Source: an uncultured Eubacterium sp. (GTDB lineage: Bacteria; Bacillota; Clostridia; Oscillospirales; Acutalibacteraceae). From it: 64,000 nucleotides of DNA. A program made the position numbers and the translations under genes. Positions 54,459-63,892 of the stretch are shown one piece after another. Below the pieces are notes generated by a model. It was not told where the DNA came from. It saw nothing but the letters and a program-made list of their open reading frames with translations, and did not search any database. How positions within the stretch are numbered: position 1 is the first letter of the stretch; every line of letters begins with the position of its first letter. The DNA lies in contig NZ_CAMFQO010000004.1 in the NCBI RefSeq assembly GCF_945980375.1, forward strand, positions 26,559 to 90,558, read 5' to 3'.

Positions 54459-55147
54459 TATTTATTTCCCCCTTCCTTGCGATTTGTTCTTCTCTTCTTA
54501 TTACGGGATTCTCTGAGAACCTCGCCCTGATAGATCCATACCTTAACACCGAGTCTACCGTATGTTGTAGCAGCTTCTGCTGTACCGTAATCGATGTCTG
54601 CACGGATTGTTTGCAGAGGAATTGTACCCTCCTTATAGGTTTCCGAACGAGCGATTTCTGCACCGCCGATTCTACCTGAAACCATAACCTTGATACCGCG
54701 AGCGCCAAGTCTCATTGTGTTTCTGATAGCACCTTTAACTGCACGTCTGAATGCAACTCTGCGCTCAAGCTGCTGAGCGATTGACTGTGCTACCAAAATT
54801 GCGTTGAGGTCAGGCTGCTTGATCTCTACGATGTTGATGAATACCTCTGAAGGATCCTTGCCAAGCTTCTTTGCACAAGTAGCCTTGAGCTTTTCAATCT
54901 CTGCACCCTGCTTACCGATAACCATACCCGGCTTTGCACAGTGAATGTTGATTCTTACTCTCTTGGTATCTCTTTCGATTTCTACCTTTGGAACACCTGC
55001 GCTGTAAAGTGACTTTAGCAAATACTGACGAAGATTATAATCTTCTACAAGGATATCACCAAACTCGCCTTTCTTTGCATACCAGCGAGAGTCCCAGTCT
55101 TTAATAACGCCGATTCTTAAACCGGTTGGATTACATTTCTGTCCCAT
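54458..55147 (-). CDS. rpsC: 30S ribosomal protein S3
   Basis: 229 residues. '[24 protein letters not shown]' starts the protein, the KH domain has '[14 protein letters not shown]' near 75, and '[21 protein letters not shown]' lies near 152. Confidence 0.98.
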   Translation of the reverse strand: MGQKCNPTGLRIGVIKDWDSRWYAKKGEFGDILVEDYNLRQYLLKSLYSAGVPKVEIERDTKRVRINIHCAKPGMVIGKQGAEIEKLKATCAKKLGKDPSEVFINIVEIKQPDLNAILVAQSIAQQLERRVAFRRAVKGAIRNTMRLGARGIKVMVSGRIGGAEIARSETYKEGTIPLQTIRADIDYGTAEAATTYGRLGVKVWIYQGEVLRESRNKKRRTNRKEGGNK

Positions 55148-55164
55148 TTAACTTTCCTCCTCGC

Positions 55165-55506
55165 TTAGTCTTCCATTTCCTTGAGAACAAGGGTAATGTG
55201 TGATGTTCTTTTGTTGATTCTGTAAGCTCTGCCATGATCTCTTGGCTGAATTCTCTTAAGGATTGGACCCGGAGCAACGTGTGCTTCGCTTACATATAAT
55301 CTTGTTACGTCCATATTGTAGTTATTCTCTGCGTTTGCCATTGCTGACTTGAGAACCTTTGATACAGGCTCTGTTGCAGCCTTTGGAGTAAACTTAAGAA
55401 TAGCCATAGCCTTATCTGCAGGTTGATTTCTAATAAGATCTAAAACGATCTGAACCTTTCGAGGAGACATACGAACATAAGTTGCTTTTGCTTTTGCTTC
55501 CATCAT
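55165..55506 (-). CDS. rplV: 50S ribosomal protein L22
   Basis: 113 residues with '[18 protein letters not shown]' and '[25 protein letters not shown]'. Two adjacent ATG codons (55506 and 55503) follow AAAGGAG. Confidence 0.98.
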   Translation of the reverse strand: MMEAKAKATYVRMSPRKVQIVLDLIRNQPADKAMAILKFTPKAATEPVSKVLKSAMANAENNYNMDVTRLYVSEAHVAPGPILKRIQPRDHGRAYRINKRTSHITLVLKEMED

Positions 55507-55520
55507 AAATCTCCTTTCAA

Positions 55521-55793
55521 TTACTTACCGGTCTTAGAGCCTGCGTGGCCTCTAAATGTTCTTGTTGGTGCAAATTCACCAAGCTTGTGTCCAACCATAT
55601 CCTCTGTAACATATACAGGAACATGCTTTCTTCCATCGTGTACAGCAAATGTGTGACCTACGAATTCAGGGAAGATTGTTGAACTTCTTGACCAAGTCTT
55701 AATAACTTGCTTGTCGCCTTTTTCGTTAAGAGCTGCTACCTTCTTGTAGAGGCTTTCTTCAACGAATGCGCCTTTTTTAGTACTTCTACTCAT
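55521..55793 (-). CDS. rpsS: 30S ribosomal protein S19
   Basis: 90 residues, '[18 protein letters not shown]' and '[19 protein letters not shown]'. Confidence 0.98.
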   Translation of the reverse strand: MSRSTKKGAFVEESLYKKVAALNEKGDKQVIKTWSRSSTIFPEFVGHTFAVHDGRKHVPVYVTEDMVGHKLGEFAPTRTFRGHAGSKTGK

Positions 55794-55812
55794 TTAATCT
55801 TCTCCTTTCCTC

Positions 55813-56646
55813 TTACTTGCTGTTTCTACGGCGAACGATCATCTTATTTGATGCCTTCTTCTTGTTACGTGTCTTGTAACCAAGAGCAGGCTTGCCCCAT
55901 GGAGTACATGGACCCGGACGACCGATAGGTGACTTACCTTCACCACCACCGTGAGGGTGATCGTTGGGGTTCATTACAGAACCACGAACTGTTGGTCTCC
56001 AACCCATATTACGCTTACGACCTGCCTTACCGAGCTTTACGTTTGCGTGATCTGCGTTGCCTACAACACCAACTGTTGCGATGCACTGCTTTGGTACATT
56101 TCTAAGCTCGCCTGATGGGAGTCTAAGAAGTGCATATGGGCCCTCAAGAGCCATAAGCTGTGCGCTGTTACCTGCTGAACGTGCGAGCTGTGCACCGTTA
56201 CCCGGATAAAGCTCAACGTTGTGTACGATTGTACCAACAGGCATATTTTCAAGTGGAAGAGCGTTACCTACTACGATATCTACATCGGTACCTGCAACAA
56301 CTGTTGCACCTACCTTAAGACCTTCCGGAGCAATGATGTAGCTCTTTACACCGTCCTCATACTGAATAAGAGCAATATGAGCTGATCTGTTTGGATCGTA
56401 TTCGATTGTCTTAACCTCTGCAGGAACATTGAACTTGTTTCTCTTGAAGTCAATTACACGATACTTTCTTCTGTTTCCGCCACCGCGGTGACGAACTGTG
56501 ATTCTTCCGTATGAGTTACGACCTGACTTCTTGTTAAGTGGTTCAAGAAGTGATTTCTCAGGAGCAACTTTTGATAGAGAAGAATAATCGATAACCGACA
56601 TATTTCTTCTTGAAGGTGTAGTCGGCTTATAATTTCTAACTGCCAT
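55813..56646 (-). CDS. rplB: 50S ribosomal protein L2
   Basis: 277 residues from ATG 56646, which follows AAGGAG. '[18 protein letters not shown]' and '[26 protein letters not shown]' carry the L2 core, including the conserved His near the peptidyl-transferase centre. Extending to 56688 has no family support. Confidence 0.98.
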   Translation of the reverse strand: MAVRNYKPTTPSRRNMSVIDYSSLSKVAPEKSLLEPLNKKSGRNSYGRITVRHRGGGNRRKYRVIDFKRNKFNVPAEVKTIEYDPNRSAHIALIQYEDGVKSYIIAPEGLKVGATVVAGTDVDIVVGNALPLENMPVGTIVHNVELYPGNGAQLARSAGNSAQLMALEGPYALLRLPSGELRNVPKQCIATVGVVGNADHANVKLGKAGRKRNMGWRPTVRGSVMNPNDHPHGGGEGKSPIGRPGPCTPWGKPALGYKTRNKKKASNKMIVRRRNSK

Positions 56647-56758
56647 TATAATCTCCTTACCATGAATAACTTTGCGAAAGGATGGCACCTTTCATACCTC
56701 ATCATTCATTTGTTTCTGTTGCTTATATATAATAGGTATAATACTTATTATACAGTGA
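56647..56758 (-). other. Structured gap between rplW and rplB
   Basis: This is the widest gap in the S10 part (112 nt). On the minus strand it holds the hairpin GAAAGG-TGCCAT-CCTTTC about 30 nt before rplB. An AT-rich TATAATAAGTATTATA palindrome lies just after rplW. A -10-like TATAAT is present but without a matching -35. It may be an RNA processing or stability site; no coding potential. Confidence 0.5.
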
Positions 56759-57055
56759 TTACATCATATCGCTGAAGAATTCGATTTCCTTTGAATCCTC
56801 TGTCAAGGTTACGATAGCCTTCTTCCAAGATGGAGTGTAGCCAACATTGTAGCCCTGTCTGCGCTTGCGACCGCGAACGTTCATTGTGTTTACCTTAGCA
56901 ACCTTTGTGCCCGGGAAGGCTTCCTCAACTGCCTTGGCAATTTCAATCTTATTTGCAGTCTTTGCTACCTTGAAGGTATATTTCTTTTCCATAATGCCCA
57001 TCATTGAATTTTCAGTGATGATTGGCTTAAGGATGATATCCTGTGCTGCTTTCAT
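56759..57055 (-). CDS. rplW: 50S ribosomal protein L23
   Basis: 98 residues, 'DIILKPIITENSM', 'YTFKVAKTANKIEIAKAVEEAFPGTKVAKVNT'. L23 lines the tunnel exit and docks SRP and trigger factor. The start overlaps the rplD stop. Confidence 0.98.
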   Translation of the reverse strand: MKAAQDIILKPIITENSMMGIMEKKYTFKVAKTANKIEIAKAVEEAFPGTKVAKVNTMNVRGRKRRQGYNVGYTPSWKKAIVTLTEDSKEIEFFSDMM

Positions 57056-57678
57056 TATGCGTATACCTCCTCAATTTTCTTTGCTGCGTCCTTAAGAACA
57101 ACAAATGAGTCGCAATTCAAGATGTCGTATACACAAAGAGTATTTACTGTAACAACCTTTACGCCCTCAATGTTACGTGCGCTCTTGTAGATAACCTCAT
57201 CTACACCGTCAGTAACGATAAGTGTCTTCTTTGCAGCCTTAAGCTTTGCAAGCATCTCAACAATAGCCTTTGTCTTAATGCCCTCAAGCTCAATCTTGTT
57301 TACTACCATCATTTCTTCATCAGCAACCTTTGTTGACAAAGCTGACTTCATAGCAAGTCTCTTTACCTTCTTGTTAAGCTCAACCTTATACTTTCTTGGC
57401 TTTGGACCAAGAGCGATACCACCGTGTGTCCACTGTGGAGATCTTGTTGAACCCTGACGAGCACGGCCTGTGCCCTTCTGTCTCCAAGGCTTTGCACCGC
57501 CACCGCTTACTTCTGAACGAGTGAGAGTTGACTGTGTTCCCTGTCTCTGGTTAGCAAGATAGCTAACTACAGCTAAGTGCATTGCATCAGCATTTGGCTC
57601 AATACCGAAAACTGAATCTGCAAGCTCTAATTTAGAAGTCTTTCTTCCTTCTTGGTTATAAACCTGAACCTGTGCCAT
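57055..57678 (-). CDS. rplD: 50S ribosomal protein L4
   Basis: 207 residues, 'TRSEVSGGGAKPWRQKGTGRARQGSTRSPQWTHGGIALGP' forms the loop that reaches the exit tunnel. L4 is a feedback regulator of the S10 operon in E. coli; whether it acts on the leader here is open. Confidence 0.98.
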   Translation of the reverse strand: MAQVQVYNQEGRKTSKLELADSVFGIEPNADAMHLAVVSYLANQRQGTQSTLTRSEVSGGGAKPWRQKGTGRARQGSTRSPQWTHGGIALGPKPRKYKVELNKKVKRLAMKSALSTKVADEEMMVVNKIELEGIKTKAIVEMLAKLKAAKKTLIVTDGVDEVIYKSARNIEGVKVVTVNTLCVYDILNCDSFVVLKDAAKKIEEVYA

Positions 57679-57695
57679 TTATACCTCTCCTTTCG

Positions 57696-58328
57696 TTAAG
57701 CTTTTACTGCGTCTGCAATAACAACGATTCCGCCCTTTGGACCCGGAATTGCACCCTTGATTGCAATAAGGTTTGCTTCTGCATCAACCTTTACAACCTT
57801 GAGGTTTTGAACTGTTACTGCCTCGTGACCGTAGTGACCTGCCATCTTCTTGCCCTTGAATACTCTTGATGGGCTTGAACAAGCACCCAATGAACCTGCG
57901 TGACGGTGGTTAGGACCTGTACCGTGGCTCATACGGAGTCTTGCGAAATTCCAACGCTTAATTGCGCCTGCTGTTCCGTGACCCTTGCTTGTTCCCTTAA
58001 CATCAACAACGTCGCCTGCTGCGAATACGTCAGCCTTAAGAATGTCGCCAACGTTCATTGCTGAAATGTCTTCAAGACGGAATTCTTTAAGTGTTTTCTT
58101 TGGAGCAACGTTTGCCTTGTCGAAGTGACCCTTCATTGGCTTGTTCACTCTTGCGACCTTAACATCGCCGAAACCAACCTGGATTGCTTCGTAGCCGTCG
58201 TTCTCCATTGTCTTCTTCTGGGTAATCACACATGGACCGGCCTCAACAACTGTAACAGGAACTGCGTTGCCTGCTTCGTCGAAGATTTGAGTCATGCCGA
58301 TTTTCTTACCGATAAGACCTTTCTTCAT
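57696..58328 (-). CDS. rplC: 50S ribosomal protein L3
   Basis: 210 residues, '[30 protein letters not shown]' and '[22 protein letters not shown]'. AGGAGG precedes the ATG. Confidence 0.98.
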   Translation of the reverse strand: MKKGLIGKKIGMTQIFDEAGNAVPVTVVEAGPCVITQKKTMENDGYEAIQVGFGDVKVARVNKPMKGHFDKANVAPKKTLKEFRLEDISAMNVGDILKADVFAAGDVVDVKGTSKGHGTAGAIKRWNFARLRMSHGTGPNHRHAGSLGACSSPSRVFKGKKMAGHYGHEAVTVQNLKVVKVDAEANLIAIKGAIPGPKGGIVVIADAVKA

Positions 58329-58396
58329 TTGTATTTCCTCCTTTGGTTATTGGTTGGGTACCCCCAACATGACCTCAACCGACTGTTTTGCTTGGA

Positions 58397-58714
58397 TTAC
58401 TTTGTTTTGATTTCCAAATCAACGCCGGCTGGGAGCTCAAGACCCTGTAGAGCTTCGATTGTCTTATTTGAAGGTCTAAGGATGTCAATGAGTCTTTTGT
58501 GTGTTCTTTGCTCAAACTGCTCACGGCTGTACTTGTACTTGTGAGTAGCACGAAGGATTGTGATCTTCTCTACCTCGGTAGGAAGAGGAATAGGACCGCT
58601 AACCTGTGCGCCTGTTCTCTTTGCAGTTTCAACAATCTTTTCTGCAGCCTGATCAACAATGCTGTGATCATAGCCCTTAAGTCTGATTCTGATCTTGACT
58701 TTACTTGCTGCCAT
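58397..58714 (-). CDS. rpsJ: 30S ribosomal protein S10
   Basis: 105 residues from ATG 58714, after GGAGG. '[25 protein letters not shown]' and '[33 protein letters not shown]' identify S10 (NusE). First gene of the superoperon. Confidence 0.98.
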   Translation of the reverse strand: MAASKVKIRIRLKGYDHSIVDQAAEKIVETAKRTGAQVSGPIPLPTEVEKITILRATHKYKYSREQFEQRTHKRLIDILRPSNKTIEALQGLELPAGVDLEIKTK

Positions 58715-59042
58715 TTTAATTCCTCCATTGAAATTTAGTGGTGCGAGTTTTATCAACCGTTAACCACGAGGCCGTGTGTTCCTACCCTTTCATTTTTGAA
58801 ATCCGAATGACAATATTCATTCGGACGCAGAATAAGCCTACACGCGCGCAGGCATTCGCAAGTTACCTGTCGCAGTTAGTGTTGATATAGGTTCGCCCGT
58901 GTTTGAAACTCGGACATACTCCGTCGAAATTACCGCCGGGTTAAGCGCAACCTCCGACATCATCGCATATCATGTTGTGCAATCTAACTGCATATTGCTA
59001 TATATAATATATAACTTCATATATACGCAGTTTACCACACGT
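58715..59042 (-). promoter_or_regulatory. Structured 5' leader of the ribosomal superoperon
   Basis: About 330 nt lie between the expected transcript start and rpsJ without a credible gene. Hairpins on the transcript include CCGAATGA-ATATTG-TCATTCGG (58803-58824) and GCGACAGG...CCTGCGC with one bulged A (58846-58873). GC-rich segments contrast with the AT-rich promoter. No T run follows the hairpins, so simple attenuation is not obvious. An autoregulatory r-protein leader is a reasonable inference. Confidence 0.6.
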
Positions 59043-59048
59043 GCGACT

Positions 59049-59077
59049 ATTATAATATATACATATGACATTGTCAA
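59049..59077 (-). promoter_or_regulatory. Consensus sigma-A promoter of the ribosomal superoperon
   Basis: Perfect -35 TTGACA (59072-59077), 17-bp spacer, perfect -10 TATAAT (59049-59054), with A/T-rich tracts upstream like a UP element. Confidence 0.88.
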
Positions 59078-59208
59078 TAGATTTTTTCAAAAAATTTTAC
59101 TTTTTTTACAAAATTAAAAATTAAAGTTTGTTAGTTTTGCACAAGTAAAATTTTCACCCATATATTGTGTAAAAATCACCAATATACACAATATATAGTA
59201 AATGCAAA

Positions 59209-59234
59209 AACACGGCACAGTTTTGTGCCGCGTT
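59209..59234 (-). terminator. Terminator of the sortase-like/ABC operon
   Basis: An 11-bp stem AACGCGGCACA / TGTGCCGTGTT (one C-A mismatch) with a 4-nt loop is followed by TTTTTGC on the minus strand, 8 nt after the ABC gene stop. Confidence 0.8.
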
Positions 59235-59241
59235 GCAAATT

Positions 59242-60072
59242 CTAATTTTTCTTTTTGGGGGCCTTACCGGTCTTTTCCTCGTAAACCTTTGCAACCTCCT
59301 GTGCGGTGCCCTGAGCAATAATTTTACCCTTTTGAAGAAGGATTGCTCTGTCACAAATTGCAAGCACCTGATCGATGCTGTGCGACACAAACAAAACGGT
59401 TACGCCCTTATCAAACATAGACTTAACCTTTGCAAGACTTTTGCGTCTGAATTTTGCGTCACCTACCGACAAAACCTCATCAAGCACAAGAATGTCGGGC
59501 TCTACTGCAGTTGCAATGGAAAAGCCCAAACGGGATTTCATACCCGACGAATAGTTTTTAAGCGGAACGTTAATGAATTCACCGAGCTCGGAAAACTCAA
59601 TAATATCCTTAACCTTTGTATCCAAAAATTCTCTGCTGTAACCAAGAATTGCGCCGTACAGGTAAATGTTTTCCTTACCGGTATATTCGGGGTCAAAGCC
59701 GGCGCCCAGCTCGATAAGAGGTGCCATAACACCAACCTTTGTAACCTTACCGGATGTTGGCTTATACACACCTACAATAGACTTGAGCAAGGTGCTTTTG
59801 CCGGCACCGTTAAGTCCCATAATAGCAAGACGCTCGCCCTTTCTAACCTGAAAAGTAATATCGTCAAGAGCTTTGAACTTTGTAACCTCAATATTGCCCT
59901 TAATCTTACGGATAACATATTCCTTAAGATTATCTATCTTTTGCTTATTGAGAATAAACTCCATATCAATATGGTCTACATCAATAACAACAGGGCGGTC
60001 GTCAACCACCTGCTCTGTATCAGTCTGTTCGGCAATCTCTGCCGCTTGCTCTATATTTTTTATTTCTTCCAT
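59242..60072 (-). CDS. ABC transporter ATPase, Wzt/TagH-like
   Basis: The 276-residue ATPase has Walker A GLNGAGKST (near 89), signature 'YSSGMKSRLGFSIA' (near 172), Walker B 'ILVLDEVLSVGD' (near 194) and the H-loop 'VSHS'. The 'VMAPLIELGAGFDPEYTGKENIYLYG' segment is characteristic of polysaccharide and teichoic-acid exporters (Wzt, TagH). An acidic N-terminal extension (1-35) precedes the domain. No matching Wzm/TagG permease is in the window; its operon partner at 60114 is a different kind of membrane protein. Partner and substrate are therefore open. Confidence 0.85.
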   Translation of the reverse strand: MEEIKNIEQAAEIAEQTDTEQVVDDRPVVIDVDHIDMEFILNKQKIDNLKEYVIRKIKGNIEVTKFKALDDITFQVRKGERLAIMGLNGAGKSTLLKSIVGVYKPTSGKVTKVGVMAPLIELGAGFDPEYTGKENIYLYGAILGYSREFLDTKVKDIIEFSELGEFINVPLKNYSSGMKSRLGFSIATAVEPDILVLDEVLSVGDAKFRRKSLAKVKSMFDKGVTVLFVSHSIDQVLAICDRAILLQKGKIIAQGTAQEVAKVYEEKTGKAPKKKN

Positions 60073-60113
60073 GTTATATAACCTCTATCCTCTTTTTCAT
60101 ATGTGCAGGCAAA

Positions 60114-60974
60114 TTATTGCTTACTGTTATTCTTTAGCCTCCAAGTGAGTGCCGTTACCACAACAAACAGAATGGCTAAAAAGCCTGTACTTGCCAACAA
60201 ATATGCAAGTGAATCATCAACCCAATTCAAAAAAACATCTACAAGATACGTGGGATAAATAACCAATTCTTTTTTACTTTTTATTATGGAAACAGTATCA
60301 AACACCACCATATTCATAATTACAGCCGCAAGGATTGAATATGCAGTTGCACGGGTAGCACGATACTTTCTTGATGTGCCCATACTAAGCATCAAGACAA
60401 CGCAAACAATGCCGATTGAGCAAACGCAAAGTAATATTTTACAAAACATATTGGCCGTGTCGCAATAGCTGCGAAGCTGTGAAATATAATTAAAATGGAT
60501 TATTTTTTCAACATATTCCTTAATCTGCTTTGAAAAATCAGCCACGGCGGTATCCTTTACAGATGAATCAATTTGAATCTTCTGCTCCGATACCATGTTG
60601 CTTACGCTCGCCTCAATATCCTCCTGAAGCTTTGTAAGCAGGCCCTCATATGTATTTTTATTGTACTCATCATTTTCATTAAGCTCTCCAACGATATACG
60701 CTTTTTGAATGCTCAATATGCGGTTATAAGTTATTACGTCATCAATAAAATCATCGGGAATTGAATTTTGAATGCACATATCCTGACAATAGCGAACTGC
60801 ATCTGCCTTTACGTTTTCCACATATTTGTTGCTTGTAAATTCCTTAATAAAGGTGTTGGGGTTTGAACCAACACTGAGAAAGCCTACGATAATTACGGAA
60901 AGTGAAATCAATAAATACAGCAAAAATGACAGTGCCGTTCTTTTTTTACGACGAGAGGAAAAAGCGTTGTTCAT
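60114..60974 (-). CDS. Membrane protein of unknown function
   Basis: The 286-residue protein has one helix near the N-terminus (about 13-35) after a basic start. A polar, extracytoplasmic region of about 140 residues with helical character comes next. Three further helices follow (about 176-198, 209-229 and 255-279). No family is recognised. It starts 3 nt after the sortase-like gene and 41 nt before the ABC ATPase gene. It could be a scaffold or membrane partner for either neighbour; inference only. Confidence 0.75.
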   Translation of the reverse strand: MNNAFSSRRKKRTALSFLLYLLISLSVIIVGFLSVGSNPNTFIKEFTSNKYVENVKADAVRYCQDMCIQNSIPDDFIDDVITYNRILSIQKAYIVGELNENDEYNKNTYEGLLTKLQEDIEASVSNMVSEQKIQIDSSVKDTAVADFSKQIKEYVEKIIHFNYISQLRSYCDTANMFCKILLCVCSIGIVCVVLMLSMGTSRKYRATRATAYSILAAVIMNMVVFDTVSIIKSKKELVIYPTYLVDVFLNWVDDSLAYLLASTGFLAILFVVVTALTWRLKNNSKQ

Positions 60975-60977
60975 ATC

Positions 60978-61640
60978 TTACTCTACCTCCTTGTCGGCTA
61001 ATACGGCATACACATAAAAGCCTTTATCGGATTGTGCCGAAAATGCCTTTGAGGATTTTGCCGTTCCCAATATCAAGGCATCGCCCTTGGTATCCTCAGG
61101 GGTATTAGATGCATACGCATCGTACACCTCATAGTAAAAAATACCAAACGGAGTATCAACCTTTATAACATCACCTTTTTTAATATTATAAAGATTTCCG
61201 AATGACGACGAGGAATAACCGGCAAGCCTACTGCATCCGCCCATACCGAATAAAAATGAACTGCTGTCAAGGCCTGCACCGTCTCGTAACGACACTCTGT
61301 TGTATCCGTAATAAATGTTTTCATTAAGCCCTATTCTTTCGCAGGAAACCGTACCGATAAGCGAGCCAAGACGAATGGAATTGACAAAATCATTGCCTGT
61401 TTTACCGTTATATGAATTATCGGTGGCAATATCGTTGAAGTCTATCGTTAAATAAGTTTTTGCATCTTCAACGGTTGTCTTTGCCTTGTCAAATCCCAAA
61501 AGCATCAATGGAGCAAAAGCGAACATTGATATAAGCACAAAGCTTATAGAACGATATAAGTATGGATAAACCACGCTATCGTTCTTGTGTCGCCTATGCT
61601 TTTTTTGTTTATTCACATTTTGCTCTTTGAGCTTACTCAT
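60978..61640 (-). CDS. Sortase-like protein lacking the catalytic residues
   Basis: The 220-residue protein has a basic N-terminus, a membrane helix (about 31-50) and a sortase-fold domain (about 90-215). 'RIGLNENIYYG', 'RDGAGLDSSSF', 'SRLAGYSSSSFGNLYNIKKGDVIKV' and 'GFYVYAVL' align by pattern with sortases. The catalytic His of 'AGH' is Tyr142. The Cys of 'TLxTC' is Ala194, in LILGTA. The Arg before the last strand is Lys206. It is therefore probably a non-enzymatic, membrane-anchored sortase-fold protein. It is the first gene of a three-gene unit ending at 59242. No LPxTG substrate gene is seen nearby. Confidence 0.75.
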   Translation of the reverse strand: MSKLKEQNVNKQKKHRRHKNDSVVYPYLYRSISFVLISMFAFAPLMLLGFDKAKTTVEDAKTYLTIDFNDIATDNSYNGKTGNDFVNSIRLGSLIGTVSCERIGLNENIYYGYNRVSLRDGAGLDSSSFLFGMGGCSRLAGYSSSSFGNLYNIKKGDVIKVDTPFGIFYYEVYDAYASNTPEDTKGDALILGTAKSSKAFSAQSDKGFYVYAVLADKEVE

Positions 61641-61651
61641 AAAAACACCTA

Positions 61652-63316
61652 TTAATCGTCTTCAAAAACAGCACCGCGTGATCCTGATGTTACATGCTGT
61701 GCATATCTCTTGAGATAGCCTGTTAGGTTCTGCTTTGGAGCAGACCAATTTTTTCTTCTCTCTGCCAATACCTCATCAGAAACATTTACACGAAGCACTC
61801 TTGCAGGAATGTCAATTTCGATTTCGTCGCCGTCTTCAACCAACGCGATTGTACCGCCGACAGCAGCCTCAGGGCTAACGTGACCGATAGAAGCGCCTCT
61901 TGTAGCACCGGAAAAGCGACCGTCTGTCAAAAGTGCAACCTCTGAACCGAGTCCCATACCGATAATAGCCGATGTAGGAGAAAGCATTTCTCTCATACCC
62001 GGTCCGCCCTTTGGACCCTCGTATCTGATAACAACAACATCACCTGCAACAACCTTGCCGCCGGTGATAGCCGCAATAGCCTCTTCCTCTGAATCATAGC
62101 ATTTTGCAGGGCCTTTATGTTGCATCATTTCAGGTGCAACCGCACCCTTCTTAACAACAGCGCCCTCCTGAGCAAGATTGCCCTTTAGCACGGCAATACC
62201 GCCGTCCTTTGAGAAAGGATTGTCAAGCTTACGAATAACAACACCGTCTGCATCGGGAGCCTTTGCAATTCTGTCAGCAACAGTACCGTTAACGGTTAGG
62301 CAATCTATGTTGATGAGTCCGCCTGAAGCGAGCTCCTTAATTACAGCCTGCATACCGCCAACATCATTAAGATCGGTAATAAACACAGATGATGCAGGAT
62401 TAAGCTTGCAAATCTGCGGAGTTGAATTGCCCATATCGTTAAGGTCTGCCAAATCAATATCGTGACCTGCTGCGTGAGCAACGGCGGTAAGGTGAAGAAT
62501 TGTATTTGTTGAGCAACCGATAGCCATATCTGTACGCATAGCATTTTGGATTGCTTTTTCCGTAATAATATCGGAAGGCTTGATGTCCTCCTTAAGAAGC
62601 TCCATAACCCTTTCACCTGCCATCTTTGCCAAGCGAAGACGGGCAGAGTAAACAGCGGGAATTGTGCCTGAACCCGGAAGTGACATACCAATGGACTCTG
62701 TAAGGCAGTTCATTGAATTAGCTGTGTACATACCCGAGCATGAACCACAGGTTGGGCAGGCAGTAAATGCAGTCTGCTCAAGATTTTCGGCAGACATTTT
62801 GCCAACCGAATTTGCACCGACATATTCAAACTGCTCTGACAGACCGATTGGATTTTTAGTCTCTGTACTCTTACCGGGGAGCATAGGTCCGCCGTTAATG
62901 AAGATGCACGGAAGATTAAGTCTGCATGCCGCAAGAAGCATACCCGGAACAATCTTGTCACAGTTTGGGATAAACACAATTGCATCAAGCGGATGTGCAG
63001 TAAGCATAACCTCAATGCTGTCTGCAATAAGCTCACGCGAGCAAAGTGAATACTTCATGCCCTTATGGTTCATTGCAATACCGTCGCAAACACCGATGGT
63101 GTTAAACTCAAACGGAACACCGCCTGCGTTGCGGATACCTGCCTTTACCTGCTCGGCAATTTTGTCAAGGTGCATATGACCCGGGATGTAATCACTCTTT
63201 GAGTTTACTACCGCAACAAACGGCCTTTTCATTTCAAGCTCGTCAATACCGAGAGCTCGAAGGAGAGAACGGTGAGGAGCTCTTGACGGGCCCTCCTTAA
63301 TCAAATCTGATCTCAT
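61652..63316 (-). CDS. ilvD: Dihydroxy-acid dehydratase
   Basis: IlvD makes 2-oxoisovalerate and 2-oxo-3-methylvalerate for valine, leucine and isoleucine synthesis. The 554-residue product has Fe-S cysteines in '[11 protein letters not shown]' (near 118) and '[17 protein letters not shown]' (near 190), plus '[20 protein letters not shown]' (near 468). GAGGT precedes the ATG. Its product feeds LeuA, encoded 38 kb away. No T-box is seen upstream. Confidence 0.97.
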   Translation of the reverse strand: MRSDLIKEGPSRAPHRSLLRALGIDELEMKRPFVAVVNSKSDYIPGHMHLDKIAEQVKAGIRNAGGVPFEFNTIGVCDGIAMNHKGMKYSLCSRELIADSIEVMLTAHPLDAIVFIPNCDKIVPGMLLAACRLNLPCIFINGGPMLPGKSTETKNPIGLSEQFEYVGANSVGKMSAENLEQTAFTACPTCGSCSGMYTANSMNCLTESIGMSLPGSGTIPAVYSARLRLAKMAGERVMELLKEDIKPSDIITEKAIQNAMRTDMAIGCSTNTILHLTAVAHAAGHDIDLADLNDMGNSTPQICKLNPASSVFITDLNDVGGMQAVIKELASGGLINIDCLTVNGTVADRIAKAPDADGVVIRKLDNPFSKDGGIAVLKGNLAQEGAVVKKGAVAPEMMQHKGPAKCYDSEEEAIAAITGGKVVAGDVVVIRYEGPKGGPGMREMLSPTSAIIGMGLGSEVALLTDGRFSGATRGASIGHVSPEAAVGGTIALVEDGDEIEIDIPARVLRVNVSDEVLAERRKNWSAPKQNLTGYLKRYAQHVTSGSRGAVFEDD

Positions 63317-63406
63317 ATCTATACCTCATTTGTTAAAAAGATTACTTATAATTTAATATTATATTATTAAAAAGCAAATAATTCAATACTTTTTTACTTT
63401 TATGTA

Positions 63407-63435
63407 ATTATACAACCTAATTACAATTCCGTCAA
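63407..63435 (-). promoter_or_regulatory. Sigma-A promoter of ilvD
   Basis: -35 TTGACG (63430-63435), 17-bp spacer, -10 TATAAT (63407-63412). The roughly 85-nt leader is very AT-rich. Confidence 0.75.
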
Positions 63436-63447
63436 GAAAAACAAGAA

Positions 63448-63470
63448 CCACACCGTACATGACGATGTGG
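63448..63470 (-). terminator. Terminator after the GyrI-like remnant
   Basis: Stem CCACATCG / CGGTGTGG with a 7-nt loop, followed by TTCTTGTTTTT on the minus strand. It lies 13 nt after the remnant's stop codon. Confidence 0.7.
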
Positions 63471-63482
63471 CAAAAATAATAT

Positions 63483-63689
63483 TTACTTTTTGATTGGTAT
63501 TTGGATTTCTGTCAGGTAATCATTTTCGTTATCCTTATTCCAACAACCGTCAATGTAGCACTCTCTCGGGTTATCGGCAACAGTATATCCGTTTTCCTCA
63601 ACATACTTAAGCACAGCATTATAAGCATCTCTTAATGCAGAAGTCTCGGCGTACCCGATAAGGTGGCTAAAATCATCAGAAATAAAGTC
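63483..63689 (-). pseudogene. GyrI-like/effector-binding domain remnant
   Basis: An open frame of 68 codons without an ATG reads '...SHLIGYAETSALRDAYNAV...' and 'NPRECYIDGCWNKDNENDYLTEIQIPIKK' to a TAA at 63483. This is the C-terminal end of GyrI-like effector-binding domains, as found alone or in AraC/MerR regulators. A stop codon in frame at 63690-63692 removes the N-terminal part, and no matching sequence was found upstream. It keeps its terminator. A decayed gene is the simplest reading. Confidence 0.7.
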
Positions 63690-63854
63690 TTAGTGAATGA
63701 TTTATTCAGTTGTCAAAATACAAGTGAATGGGCTGACCTTTTCGTGGTTCGGAATTAACCCCTTCACTCATTTGGACAAAGGGGGTCAAAATGCACACCC
63801 AAAATCACCCCTTTTTCAAAAATTTCTTGAAAATATTTTTTTAGAAACAAAAAA

Positions 63855-63892
63855 GCCGCCTATTTCCCTCGTAATTGAGGTCAATAGACGGC
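63855..63892 (-). terminator. Terminator of a transcript entering from the right edge
   Basis: On the minus strand, stem GCCGTCTATT / AATAGGCGGC (one mismatch) with an inner CCTC/GAGG pair is followed by TTTTTTG. The rest of 63690-64000 shows a further AAAGGGG/CCCCTTT hairpin at 63778-63814 and no credible gene. Confidence 0.65.

Noticed and set aside
58899..59117. 72-residue frame in the ribosomal leader region
   Set aside because: It lies on the strand opposite the operon, overlaps the promoter and has no ribosome-binding site.
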